Shown: one piece after another, positions 41,801 through 49,353 of the stretch
Position numbering within the stretch: the first letter of the stretch is position 1
Layout: each line of letters opens with the position of its first letter
NCBI GenBank assembly: GCA_014237855.1
Contig: JABACD010000031.1
Coordinates: 1-51,716 of the forward strand
Source of the DNA: Planctomycetota bacterium
GTDB taxonomy: Bacteria > Planctomycetota > UBA1135 > GCA-002686595
DNA length: 51,716 nucleotides
Direction of reading: 5' to 3'
Position numbers and translations under genes: made by a program
Notes under the pieces: model-generated
What the model was told of the DNA's origin: nothing
Seen by the model: the letters and a program-made list of their open reading frames with translations, nothing else
Databases searched by the model: none

Positions 41801-42967
41801 TTGCGCGTTCTGATCACATCTCCGGTGTTTCCCCCTGACCTGGGGGGACCGGCCGTCTACGTGCCAAGCATTGCGCGCTTCCTCATGGAGCGTGGGCACG
41901 AGGTGAAGGTTGTCGCCTTCTGCTCCGAGCCCGACCCACAGGGCTTTGACTTTCCGATACACGTCGTACCTCGAGGGGCTCTTCCGCTCCGGTACCTGAA
42001 AGCGTTCTTCGCGGTCCTCAAGGAGGCCAGGGATGTGGACATCGTCTACGTTCAGGAGCACCTGGCCCTGCTCCATGTCCTGGCGGCAAAGCTGCGTGGC
42101 AAGCCCGTGGTCATTCGCATCATGGTCGACGGCTCCTGGGAGATTGCCCATCGCAAGGGCTGGTGTGGGGACGATGACATCGTCGCCTTTCAGGCCAAGG
42201 ACTATGACTGGAGGGTGCGCCTGACCCGCTTCCTGCAACGCACCTGGTGGGGATGGTGCACCCACATCATCAGCTGCTCGGAGTTCTTGCGGCAGATCCT
42301 GATCCGCAATCACGGGGTCCCCTCGAACAAGGTGCAGAAGATCTTCAATGCCTATCATGGCCGCCGTCCGGACGAGGTTCCCTCTGATGTCGCTGCGATT
42401 CGCGCAGACCTCGGGCTCAGGGGCGAGGGGCGATATGTCCTGACGATCTGCCGCTTGATGGTCTGGAAGGGGGTGGCGGGTATTCTCGAGGCCCTGGCTC
42501 AGCTGCCGGAGGATGTGCACCTCTTGGTCGCGGGCGACGGAGACATGGAGGAGCCCTGGAGGCAGCTCTCAAGGGATCTGGGGATCGATGACCGAGTCAC
42601 CTTTCTGGGCAACGTTCCGCACGCCAGGATCCCGCTCTACGTGCGCGCCAGCGACGTCTTCGTGCTCAACTCCCGGTACGAAGGGCTCTCGCACACCTTG
42701 CTGGAGGTCCTCCACCTCGACACGCCCATGATTGCCAGCGACGTCTGTGGCAATCCCGAGGTGGTTCAGCATGAGCTGAATGGTCTCCTGGTCGACCCCC
42801 ACAGCCCGACCGAGCTGGCCGCTGCCATCAGCCGGCTCCTTGAAGATCCTCAGCTGTGCGCTGAGTTTGTCGCTGCTGGTCGCGAGCGCCGGGCGGAGTT
42901 CGACCGGGAAGCGACCTTCACTCAGGTCGAACAGGCGCTCCTGGGTGCCGTGGAGGCCGGACGATAG
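41801..42967 (+). CDS. Family 4 glycosyltransferase
   Basis: The 388-residue protein starts at TTG 41801 and has the GT-B fold: V-L-I-T-S-P-V-F-P-P-D-L-G-G-P-A-V-Y at the N-terminus (the donor-loop glycine region), and in the second half L-T-I-C-R-L-M-V-W-K-G-V-A-G-I-L-E-A-L, L-V-A-G-D-G-D-M-E, and N-S-R-Y-E-G-L-S-H-T-L-L-E-V with the E-x7-E catalytic/nucleotide pair. It transfers a sugar from a nucleotide donor with retention of configuration, probably in surface glycan synthesis. It lies 56 bases after purF on the same strand, but the functions are unrelated. Confidence 0.92.
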   Translation: MRVLITSPVFPPDLGGPAVYVPSIARFLMERGHEVKVVAFCSEPDPQGFDFPIHVVPRGALPLRYLKAFFAVLKEARDVDIVYVQEHLALLHVLAAKLRGKPVVIRIMVDGSWEIAHRKGWCGDDDIVAFQAKDYDWRVRLTRFLQRTWWGWCTHIISCSEFLRQILIRNHGVPSNKVQKIFNAYHGRRPDEVPSDVAAIRADLGLRGEGRYVLTICRLMVWKGVAGILEALAQLPEDVHLLVAGDGDMEEPWRQLSRDLGIDDRVTFLGNVPHARIPLYVRASDVFVLNSRYEGLSHTLLEVLHLDTPMIASDVCGNPEVVQHELNGLLVDPHSPTELAAAISRLLEDPQLCAEFVAAGRERRAEFDREATFTQVEQALLGAVEAGR

Positions 42968-43059
42968 CGGGCACCGGTTCTCCTGTGAGCTGGCCTGGAA
43001 TCAGGGAACGGAGGCGGGGTGGGCCCTCGGCCCCATTTCGGATAGGTCTCGGGGTGGGG

Positions 43060-43136
43060 TGGCGCGCCCGACAGGATTCGAACCTGTGACCTTCGGCTTC
43101 GGAGGCCGACACTCTATCCAGCTGAGCTACGGGCGC
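43060..43136 (-). tRNA. tRNA-Arg (anticodon CCG)
   Basis: Read on the minus strand the 77-base sequence folds as a cloverleaf. The acceptor stem GCGCCCG pairs with CGGGCGC, the discriminator base is G, and CCA is encoded in the DNA (bases 43062-43060). The D-arm begins GCTC with the usual AGCTGG loop, the anticodon stem TCGGC/GCCGA encloses the loop CTCCGAA (anticodon CCG, reading Arg codon CGG), and the T-arm contains GGTTCGAATCC. All conserved positions are in place. Confidence 0.97.
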
Positions 43137-43380
43137 TTTGAGGGGCGACAATCCTAGGGCGCAGCCCCTCTGGATGGAATGGTGCACCCGGGTGGGGTTT
43201 CTACCGGCCCTCTGGGGCCCCTGACAGGGGGGCCGAGATCGAATAGTGGCGATCTCTTGCCCTATCTTGGGGAACTGCGGTAGCCTTCCCTATCGGAGTG
43301 GATATCCCTCAGTGACCCAGAGTTCTTCGGCGCCCCCCTCGATTGGCCCGAACGCGACTGGTCTCTATCCCAACTAGAAC
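43137..43380. other. Intergenic region with imperfect hairpins
   Basis: This 244-bp stretch separates the minus-strand tRNA from the plus-strand exported protein and must carry promoters for both. It includes a nested palindromic run (CGGCC...CCCCTGACAGGGG...GGCCG, about 43204-43236) with a strongly paired core. No reading frame of protein-like content is visible. Confidence 0.4.
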
Positions 43381-44418
43381 ATGATCGACCATCCCTCACT
43401 GCTTGGTGGCTTGCTCACACGAAAAGGCGGCTGGCGCGAGTCAGCGCTGCCTCTTGCAGCTGTCGTGGTAACTGGCCTTGGCGTGGCATCATTCTCCGAT
43501 CATTCCAGAGCCGGAGCCCCTGAGGGGCTGGTCGGAGTCGCCCATGCCGGGAACTCCAGCACCTACGACTACGACTCGGACGGACTCACCAACTTGACGG
43601 AGAAGGTACTCGGGAGTTCGGAGTACATACCGGACACCGATGGGGATGGTTTCAGCGACCTCGAGGAGTTCACCCGTAACAGCGACGTCGGGGACCCGAA
43701 TTCAGTCCCTTTGCCGAGCGATCTGAACCTGGCGATGAGTGCTTCTGGCGAGCACGACGGCCTCCATTTGCAGATTGGGTCCTTCTTCACGGACAATGAT
43801 TACGGCAACAAGAACTTCGAGGTTGGAGTCGTCATCAACGGAGAGATTCGCCTCCTACCAGAGCTTCTGAGCCAACCGGGAATCGCGGCCAGACGAAGCA
43901 ATTCTCAGAACGGTGCGGGAAGCATTCTCCTGCTCGACGTGCCCTTCCCCGAGAGCTTGGTCCACAGCGTTGGAGAGCTCTCCGTCTTCGTGACCCTGAA
44001 TGTGACTGGGTCGCCGGTCATCGACGCTGCCGCTGGCATCAAGCTGGCGAGCCACGACTCTGTGGTCATGATCGTCCAGCCGGGTCCGCTTGATCGCTAC
44101 GCGCTCTTCCAGGCCTCCGCCCGACCCGGAAGTGGCGGTGGCGGAAGCACCGGAGGATCAGGAATCTCAGGTGCGAGCACGGGTTCGGTCTACAACCCGA
44201 TTCCGCCTGGAGGCGGCGGGGTGCCGAACACCTGGACTCCCGGCGAGATTTGCTTCCAAGCTGCCGTGGAAATCGGCAATGACAACGGTGTTATCAGCCA
44301 CGAGGTTGTGGCAGCTGATTGCATCACGGGCTGGGACTCTCACTGCCGCAGTGACTGCTCCTCCTCGGTTGGAAGCACATTCCAGACCTTCGATCCGCTG
44401 GGGCTGGTCGGGGGCTGA
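43381..44418 (+). CDS. Exported protein with Ca-binding Asp repeats
   Basis: The 345-residue protein has an N-terminal hydrophobic segment (L-P-L-A-A-V-V-V-T-G-L-G-V-A) after a short basic region, a possible signal anchor. Two Ca-type repeats follow: D-Y-D-S-D-G-L-T-N-L-T-E and D-T-D-G-D-G-F-S-D-L-E-E (about residues 63-100), the D-x-D-x-D-G-x-x-x-x-x-E loop of thrombospondin type 3/dockerin-like motifs. The rest is a beta-rich domain, then a Gly/Ser-rich spacer (G-S-G-G-G-G-S-T-G-G) and a C-terminal piece with four cysteines. Its role is unknown; a surface or extracellular location is likely. The sigma-factor gene follows 169 bases later. Confidence 0.75.
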   Translation: MIDHPSLLGGLLTRKGGWRESALPLAAVVVTGLGVASFSDHSRAGAPEGLVGVAHAGNSSTYDYDSDGLTNLTEKVLGSSEYIPDTDGDGFSDLEEFTRNSDVGDPNSVPLPSDLNLAMSASGEHDGLHLQIGSFFTDNDYGNKNFEVGVVINGEIRLLPELLSQPGIAARRSNSQNGAGSILLLDVPFPESLVHSVGELSVFVTLNVTGSPVIDAAAGIKLASHDSVVMIVQPGPLDRYALFQASARPGSGGGGSTGGSGISGASTGSVYNPIPPGGGGVPNTWTPGEICFQAAVEIGNDNGVISHEVVAADCITGWDSHCRSDCSSSVGSTFQTFDPLGLVGG

Positions 44419-44541
44419 CGGGGCCCGCACAGACCCCTCCGTGAACCGATCGCCCTTCTTGGGGCTGGGGGAGACCAGTGTTGCTGGGCTTGCTAGGAGA
44501 TTGCATTGCCCGTGGGCCGGCTGGAAGATCCACCATCCGAG

Positions 44542-44569
44542 GGAACCGGAATGCCCTTGAGATCGTCTA
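44542..44569 (+). promoter_or_regulatory. Candidate ECF-type promoter before the sigma gene
   Basis: GGAACC (44542-44547), a 16-base spacer, then CGTCTA (44564-44569) matches the general ECF pattern of an AAC-containing -35 box with a CGTC-type -10 box. It would start transcription about 12 bases before the sigma-factor ATG at 44588, the arrangement expected for autoregulation. This is a pattern match by eye, not a measured site. Confidence 0.5.
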
Positions 44570-44587
44570 GAGAAGCGAGTTCCGCCC

Positions 44588-45202
44588 ATGAAGTCCGATC
44601 CCGACCTCCAGTTGATCAAGCGTTGCCAGGAAGCCCCCGCAGAGGGTCTGGAAGGGGCGTTTCGTGAGCTCTATGACCAGTACAAGGATCGGGTCTACAA
44701 CGTCTGCTACAGGATCACAGGGAACTCTGCGGATGCTCTCGACGCCGCCCAGGAGACCTTTGGGATCCTCTTTCGCAAGATCGGGGGCTTTCGCTTCGAG
44801 TCGAAGTTCTCCAGCTGGGTCTACCGGATCGCTGTAAACGCCAGTATTGACCTCAAGAGACGGGTTTCCAGTCGCTGGGTGGCCTCTCTCGACGCCATTC
44901 GTGAGGGCGAGGCCCGGGAATTCGAGAGCAATCGGATCGATCTCTCCGAGGAGGACGGCGAGGGCCCCATGCGCCAGGCTGGAAAGCGCGAGCTCGAAAA
45001 CGAGGTCCAGCACGCAATCCTGCGCCTTTCCCCCAAGATGAGGGCGATTACCGTGCTCCGGTACATCGAGGACCTTTCCTACGAGCAGATTGCCGAGGCA
45101 CTGCAAATCTCGATTGGAACAGTCAAGTCTCGCCTAGCCCGGGCTCATCAGGCCTTGGATCGGGAATTGACCCCGGTCTTGGACAAGCATTACCTGGCTT
45201 GA
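44588..45202 (+). CDS. ECF RNA polymerase sigma factor (RpoE-like)
   Basis: The 204-residue protein has region 2 (F-R-E-L-Y-D-Q-Y-K-D-R-V-Y-N-V-C-Y-R-I-T, A-Q-E-T-F-G-I-L-F, F-S-S-W-V-Y-R-I-A-V-N) and region 4 (L-S-P-K-M-R-A-I-T-V-L-R-Y-I-E-D-L-S-Y-E-Q-I-A-E-A-L, I-G-T-V-K-S-R-L-A-R-A-H), a full ECF factor. The fusion anti-sigma gene follows 70 bases downstream and is the expected antagonist. The candidate ECF promoter just upstream would make it self-activating. The start context is CCCATG with no Shine-Dalgarno site. Confidence 0.95.
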   Translation: MKSDPDLQLIKRCQEAPAEGLEGAFRELYDQYKDRVYNVCYRITGNSADALDAAQETFGILFRKIGGFRFESKFSSWVYRIAVNASIDLKRRVSSRWVASLDAIREGEAREFESNRIDLSEEDGEGPMRQAGKRELENEVQHAILRLSPKMRAITVLRYIEDLSYEQIAEALQISIGTVKSRLARAHQALDRELTPVLDKHYLA

Positions 45203-45272
45203 AGCCGAAATAGAAGGCGCAACACAATCCCAGCAATTCCTTCTACTATCTATATCCCACCCAAGTCACCCC

Positions 45273-47156
45273 ATGAATTCGCGCTGTAACAGAATCCAGG
45301 AGCTGCTGGCGGCAGAGTGTGCCGCCGAGCGCCCGTGGATGCTGACCGTGGAGGAGCACCTCCGCGGGTGCGAGCCGTGTGCCCAGAAGGCGCAGGCCAT
45401 GGTGAGGAACCTGCACGCTCTAGGTGAGCTACCGATGGTCAGTGCACCGGCCGAGCTGGATGGACGCATCGTGGCTGCATCCCAGGCCGGTTTCCGTCAG
45501 GAGCGTGCTGTCAATGGGCTTGCCGGAGTGGATTCCGTGGCTGCACCCGCGGCTCTTGACCTACGCATTGATGGCCTTCTCGAGTCAATGCGAGACTCGG
45601 GAGAGCTCCCCGAGCGAGAGGCGCCGTTTGAGCTCGAAGAGCGTGTCGATCAAAGCCTCAAGGATCTACCGGGCGCCATCAGCCAGGCCTTCCTCAGCAA
45701 GCTCGAGCGTGAGCCTGTACCGGCCGAGCTGGCAGCTCGAGTCCATGCTGACCTGACCACCTCCAGGCAGACCAGGTCTCCCTGGAGAGTCCTGCGTTCG
45801 CGACAGGCCCTTGTCGGTCTGAGCGCGGCCGCGGCCTTGGTCTTGATGGTCGGCTTCGGCACCGATCTCCTGACGCCCACGGGTGAGCCCAGCGTCGAGC
45901 TGGCTTTCCGGGTGGATCGTGCAGGGCGATTGGATGCTCTTAGCGCCCCTGCCGCCGAGTTGATGTCTCGCCTCGACCCAGGCCTCAGTTCGGCGATCCG
46001 CAGTGCACAGGATCGCGAGCGTATTGAGATTGACCTGGATCAGCCCACGAGCGCAGCTCTCCCTGGTGCCCAGACAGGATCCGGCTCCAGGGCTTCAGGT
46101 GGAACTCAGTCTGGAACTCATGGACGACGTGTGGGAGTTCCCGGTGGTCAGGCGGCCTCCGGGCAGCAACAACCCGGTAGCGGCAGCAGTGCCGTGGGCG
46201 CTGGAGCTCCAGGTGCAGCCAGCTTCGCACCACGCTTTGGTCCGGAATACCTCGTTCAGACCGGGCAGGCCATGTCCACCGTGTCTTTCCGGGGCGACCG
46301 TCGTGTCCTTACTCGGACCATGGTAGAGGACCTGGTTGCGGAGGTTGATTACCGCGAAGAGATCATCTCGGACGGTGCCGGTCAATTCAGGATCACACCT
46401 CTTGAGCTGCTGACGCCCTTCCTCGACTTCGACGAAGAGGCGGCTTTCATCTACAAGCAAGAGACTCGGGAGGGGTTCCTCTTCAGGCATCGGGGATTCG
46501 TGGTGCGGAATGTCCCGCAGTTCTTCCGGAACTACGAGGTCGCCAACTTTGGTCAGCTGCAGCTGGTCGCGGGCCGCTCCTGCGAGCGCCTGACCATCGA
46601 GCGTCAGGACGGAACCGGTGACCGCTTTGTCATCGCGATTGATCCGCTCACCTCATTGGTCATGTCTGAAGAGCGGCTGAACCAGAACAACGAACTGGTG
46701 AGCAAGATCTGGTACGAGACCTTTGAGCTCAATCCGGATCTCAGCGGCGTTCCGCTCACTGGCGGCCCCAGCGAGTGGATTGGGTATGACCCCCAACAGC
46801 CTCCGGCGGTCTTCACGGAAACGATCTTGCAGCCGACGAGTTCTCCTGTGGGCTTCGAGCTGAACAGCTCTTCCTACCAGGCGAGTGCTGGTCTGCATGA
46901 CCTCCCCTGGTCTCAGTTCATCTATAGCGACGGAGCTGACGAGATCTTCTTCCTCTGCGAAGATGCACGCCCGGCGATTGGCAATGGCGCAAGCTCTGGC
47001 CAGGTCCTCCCGGGTCAGGAGCAAGACACGGTTAGGCTGCATACCTTTGGCCAGTGGACGATGATCGAAGGACTCGTCAGGGACCGCTTCGTTCTTGCGG
47101 TTGGCCGTGCAGATGAGCAGGAGCTTCTGCTGATGCTCCAGTCTGCGGTGGAATAG
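45273..47156 (+). CDS. Fusion anti-sigma factor: zinc finger, membrane helix and RseB/MucB-like periplasmic domain
   Basis: The 627-residue protein starts at CCC-ATG 45273. Residues 1-45 carry the anti-sigma zinc motif H-L-R-G-C-E-P-C (H29-x3-C33-x2-C36). Residues 55-165 hold four units of P-x-x-L-x-x-R-[IV] or close variants. One membrane helix (about 180-197) follows, then a Gly/Ser/Gln-rich linker (about 245-315). From about 320 to the end the protein has an RseB/MucB-like layout: a lipid-binding-type sheet with G-R-S-C-E-R-L-T-I-E-R and D-P-L-T-S-L-V-M-S-E-E-R-L-N-Q-N-N-E-L, then F-I-Y-S-D-G-A-D-E-I-F-F. In E. coli RseA and RseB are separate proteins; here both functions appear joined. 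Followed by terminator-like hairpins. The RseB assignment is by pattern and should be tested. Confidence 0.82.
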   Translation: MNSRCNRIQELLAAECAAERPWMLTVEEHLRGCEPCAQKAQAMVRNLHALGELPMVSAPAELDGRIVAASQAGFRQERAVNGLAGVDSVAAPAALDLRIDGLLESMRDSGELPEREAPFELEERVDQSLKDLPGAISQAFLSKLEREPVPAELAARVHADLTTSRQTRSPWRVLRSRQALVGLSAAAALVLMVGFGTDLLTPTGEPSVELAFRVDRAGRLDALSAPAAELMSRLDPGLSSAIRSAQDRERIEIDLDQPTSAALPGAQTGSGSRASGGTQSGTHGRRVGVPGGQAASGQQQPGSGSSAVGAGAPGAASFAPRFGPEYLVQTGQAMSTVSFRGDRRVLTRTMVEDLVAEVDYREEIISDGAGQFRITPLELLTPFLDFDEEAAFIYKQETREGFLFRHRGFVVRNVPQFFRNYEVANFGQLQLVAGRSCERLTIERQDGTGDRFVIAIDPLTSLVMSEERLNQNNELVSKIWYETFELNPDLSGVPLTGGPSEWIGYDPQQPPAVFTETILQPTSSPVGFELNSSSYQASAGLHDLPWSQFIYSDGADEIFFLCEDARPAIGNGASSGQVLPGQEQDTVRLHTFGQWTMIEGLVRDRFVLAVGRADEQELLLMLQSAVE

Positions 47157-47161
47157 GCGAG

Positions 47162-47210
47162 GGGCTCTGCTGAGCCCACACCCGGAAAGCATTTCCGGAA
47201 AGCTTTTCCG
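47162..47210 (+). terminator. Tandem and interlocking hairpins after the sigma/anti-sigma operon
   Basis: Just after the stop at 47156, GGGCTC-TGCT-GAGCCC forms a perfect 6-bp hairpin (47162-47177). Next, CCGGAAA-GCA-TTTCCGG forms a 7-bp hairpin (47182-47198), and the shared CGGAAA then pairs with TTTCCG (47196-47210) in a mutually exclusive alternative. There is no long T-run, so termination or 3' stabilisation by structure is likely. Confidence 0.45.
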
Positions 47211-47357
47211 CATCATCGCCCCGATTGGGCTGAAGTTTGAGTTTTTGAGGAAGGGATCTGTGAGACGGGTCTCTTCGCCCGGGATTCGAGGTAGTTTTGT
47301 TGTGACGCGCGCACGAACCGAACCGCCTTCTGCCTTCAATCACGAATCCCCCTCTCT

Positions 47358-47825
47358 ATGACCGATCAGCCGAACAACGAGCCCTTCTCCGAGAGCAACC
47401 TGAACTCCACGGAGTACCGGGATCGACTGACACGCAAGCTCAATTGCCTCATCGCACTTCTCGAAGTTGCCATGGCAAGAGTTCGGCGCTCCCTTGCAGG
47501 GCCCGACCCCGATGTTGAGAGGCTTACCAAGATCCGGGCCAATCTCAAGAGCACTCTGGACGTCTGCCTTCGAGCCCGCACCGCTCTCGAGCGTCACGAG
47601 CCTCTACCCTCCGACCTACCGGCATCCTTGACGCAGGTGGCCAATGAACAGCCCGAGGGGCTCGGCACGCTGCGGCCGCGCGCATCCAGCCTGCCCCTTG
47701 GCTCGGAGCATGAATTGCTCTCGAACGCCGAGCGGCTCAAGTTCCAGCGGATGGGCAAGATCTCGGACTCTGAGGTTCAGGGTGTGGACCTTGACGACCT
47801 CGAGAGAAGGCTCCAGGGGCTGTAG
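47358..47825 (+). CDS. Small hypothetical helical protein
   Basis: The 155-residue product is mainly alpha-helical, with a coiled-coil-like stretch at about 20-80 (Y-R-D-R-L-T-R-K-L-N-C-L-I-A-L-L-E-V-A-M-A, then L-T-K-I-R-A-N-L-K-S-T-L-D-V-C-L-R-A-R) and a disordered Pro/Ser part before a final helix. No membrane segment, signal peptide or known motif is visible, so a cytoplasmic structural or regulatory role is the most that can be said. Codon use is like that of neighbouring genes, and a strong terminator follows, so it is probably real. Confidence 0.7.
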   Translation: MTDQPNNEPFSESNLNSTEYRDRLTRKLNCLIALLEVAMARVRRSLAGPDPDVERLTKIRANLKSTLDVCLRARTALERHEPLPSDLPASLTQVANEQPEGLGTLRPRASSLPLGSEHELLSNAERLKFQRMGKISDSEVQGVDLDDLERRLQGL

Positions 47826-47842
47826 TCAACCTCTTCGATCAC

Positions 47843-47885
47843 GAGTCGAGCCCGGGGCCTGATCGGCCGCGGGCTCGACTCTTTT
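47843..47885 (+). terminator. Strong intrinsic terminator
   Basis: GAGTCGAGCCCG (47843-47854) and CGGGCTCGACTC (47870-47881) pair perfectly over 12 bases; the 15-base interior can extend the stem with GCC/GGC. TTTT follows at 47882-47885. It lies 18 bases after the stop of the small helical-protein gene. This is the clearest intrinsic terminator in the window. Confidence 0.85.
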
Positions 47886-47913
47886 GTGGCAGGTATTCAT
47901 ACTTGCACGGGTC

Positions 47914-48510
47914 ATGACGGACTCGGCTGGAGAAAGTGGTTTGCAAGAGAGCAGGGTCTACCTGAGACCACCCTCGATGGCCGACCGAGAGGAGTACCAG
48001 GAGCTCCTGCGTGCCAGCGCTGAATTCCACAAGCCCTGGTCGCCTTCGACCCCGCGCGGCTATGACCCTTGCACTGATGAGGCTTTCTCTCAGTACCTTG
48101 GTTCGATGGGACCTGCCGCCCGTCGCGAGAGACGCTTCATCTGTCGCAAGGCCGACAGGCGAATCCTTGGCGCGGTGCACATCAGTGAGATCGTTCGCGG
48201 ATGTTTTCAGAGCGCCTACCTGGGGTACTGGATAGGAGAGCCTTACGCCAATCAGGGCTACATGACGGAAGGTCTCAAGCAGGCCATCGAGCTCTGCTTC
48301 GGCGAATTGGGTCTGCACAGACTCGAGGCGAACATCCGTCCGGAGAACGAGCCTTCTCTAAGACTGGTTCGTGCCTGTGGCTTCGAGAGAGAGGGCTTCT
48401 CGCCACGCTACTTGATGATTGATGGCGCCTGGCGAGATCACGAGCGCTGGACGATCCTGGCGGACAGGCAAACGGCCCTTGAGAAAGCGCCTGATACTCG
48501 TCAGATCTGA
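47914..48510 (+). CDS. GNAT N-acetyltransferase (RimJ/RimL type)
   Basis: The 198-residue protein (ATG at 47914; the frame opens in the terminator at 47884) has the RimJ/RimL layout: V-Y-L-R-P-P-S-M-A-D at the start, S-A-Y-L-G-Y-W-I-G-E-P-Y-A-N-Q-G-Y-M-T-E-G, the acetyl-CoA-binding loop, and L-G-L-H-R-L-E-A-N-I-R-P-E-N-E-P-S-L-R-L-V-R-A-C-G-F-E-R-E-G, the family signature. It acetylates an N-terminal or side-chain amine, in relatives often that of a ribosomal protein. It has no Shine-Dalgarno site and follows directly on a strong terminator, so it should have its own promoter. Confidence 0.93.
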   Translation: MTDSAGESGLQESRVYLRPPSMADREEYQELLRASAEFHKPWSPSTPRGYDPCTDEAFSQYLGSMGPAARRERRFICRKADRRILGAVHISEIVRGCFQSAYLGYWIGEPYANQGYMTEGLKQAIELCFGELGLHRLEANIRPENEPSLRLVRACGFEREGFSPRYLMIDGAWRDHERWTILADRQTALEKAPDTRQI

Positions 48511-48759
48511 GTTGGCTCTCTCGCCCCAGGGAGGGTGTGTGCTCCTTGTTTTTGACACTGAGAGTTTCGGGCAACGGTGGTACGCCTGAGGATTCACGGT
48601 TCTAATGATCTTGGTTGTCATTGCCAATGATCATTGAGCGGGAGCCTGCATGAATTGAGCAGGCCTACCTCGTCAAGCAATTGAAGACTTCAGCTGCGGG
48701 GCCCGGTCCAGGAGGAGCAGTGGCCAGCTTGTGCACCTGAACCAACAAGAAGGTGGAGT
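48511..48759 (+). promoter_or_regulatory. Regulatory region before the sigma/kinase pair, with a 12-bp palindrome
   Basis: No gene is visible in this 249-bp stretch, which is AT-richer than its surroundings. CAATGATCATTG at 48625-48636 is a perfect 12-bp palindrome, and a related TAATGATC stands at 48603-48610, suggesting an operator with two half or full sites. A TTGACA occurs at 48555-48560 without a good -10 box at the usual distance. Confidence 0.4.
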
Positions 48760-49344
48760 ATGGAATCAAGGGGAGAGGTCACGTCAGTTCTCGAGCGATT
48801 GCATGGTGGTGATTCTCTCGCAGCGGATGAGCTCCTTCCGCTGGTCTATGGACAGTTGCGAGGCCTTGCAGAGCGCTGCATGGGGGGGGAACGGGATGAC
48901 CATACGCTCCAGGCCACAGCACTGGTCCACGAGGCCTACATTCGATTGACACCTGGCCTCGATGTGTCATGGGAGGACCGAGGGCACTTCTTCGCCGTGG
49001 CGGCCAAGGCCATGCGCCGAGTGCTGGTGGATCACGCTCGCGCCAAGAAGACAGACAAGCGTGGTGGTGGTGCCCTGCGCGAGGAGCTCGAACACCTGGA
49101 GCTGGATGCTGCTACCGGTGCTCAGCACCTGGACTTGCTTGTGTTGCATGAGGCGCTGGAGCGTCTCGAGCTTCAAGACGAGCGCAAGGCCCGCGTCGTG
49201 GAGCTTCGCTACTTCGCCGGGCTCTCCTCCGATGAGACGGCCGAGGTCCTCGGCGTCACGAGCCGAACCGTGGATCGGGACTGGCTCTTTGCCCAGGCCT
49301 GGCTCTCCCAGGACCTTTCCGAGGCTGCACTCGCAGTCGAGTGA
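48760..49344 (+). CDS. ECF sigma factor of the PF07638 type
   Basis: The 194-residue protein has the planctomycete-type ECF layout: L-L-P-L-V-Y-G-Q-L-R-G-L-A-E-R near the start, Q-A-T-A-L-V-H-E-A-Y-I-R-L, H-F-F-A-V-A-A-K-A-M-R-R-V-L-V-D-H-A-R-A-K-K-T-D-K-R-G-G-G in pieces typical of the family, and region 4 V-V-E-L-R-Y-F-A-G-L-S-S-D-E-T-A-E-V-L-G-V-T-S-R-T-V-D-R-D-W. A GGTGGAG site lies just before the ATG. The Ser/Thr kinase gene follows after nine bases; such sigma/kinase pairs are a planctomycete hallmark, with the kinase thought to control the sigma factor or its targets. Confidence 0.93.
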   Translation: MESRGEVTSVLERLHGGDSLAADELLPLVYGQLRGLAERCMGGERDDHTLQATALVHEAYIRLTPGLDVSWEDRGHFFAVAAKAMRRVLVDHARAKKTDKRGGGALREELEHLELDAATGAQHLDLLVLHEALERLELQDERKARVVELRYFAGLSSDETAEVLGVTSRTVDRDWLFAQAWLSQDLSEAALAVE

Positions 49345-49353
49345 ACGAGAGCC

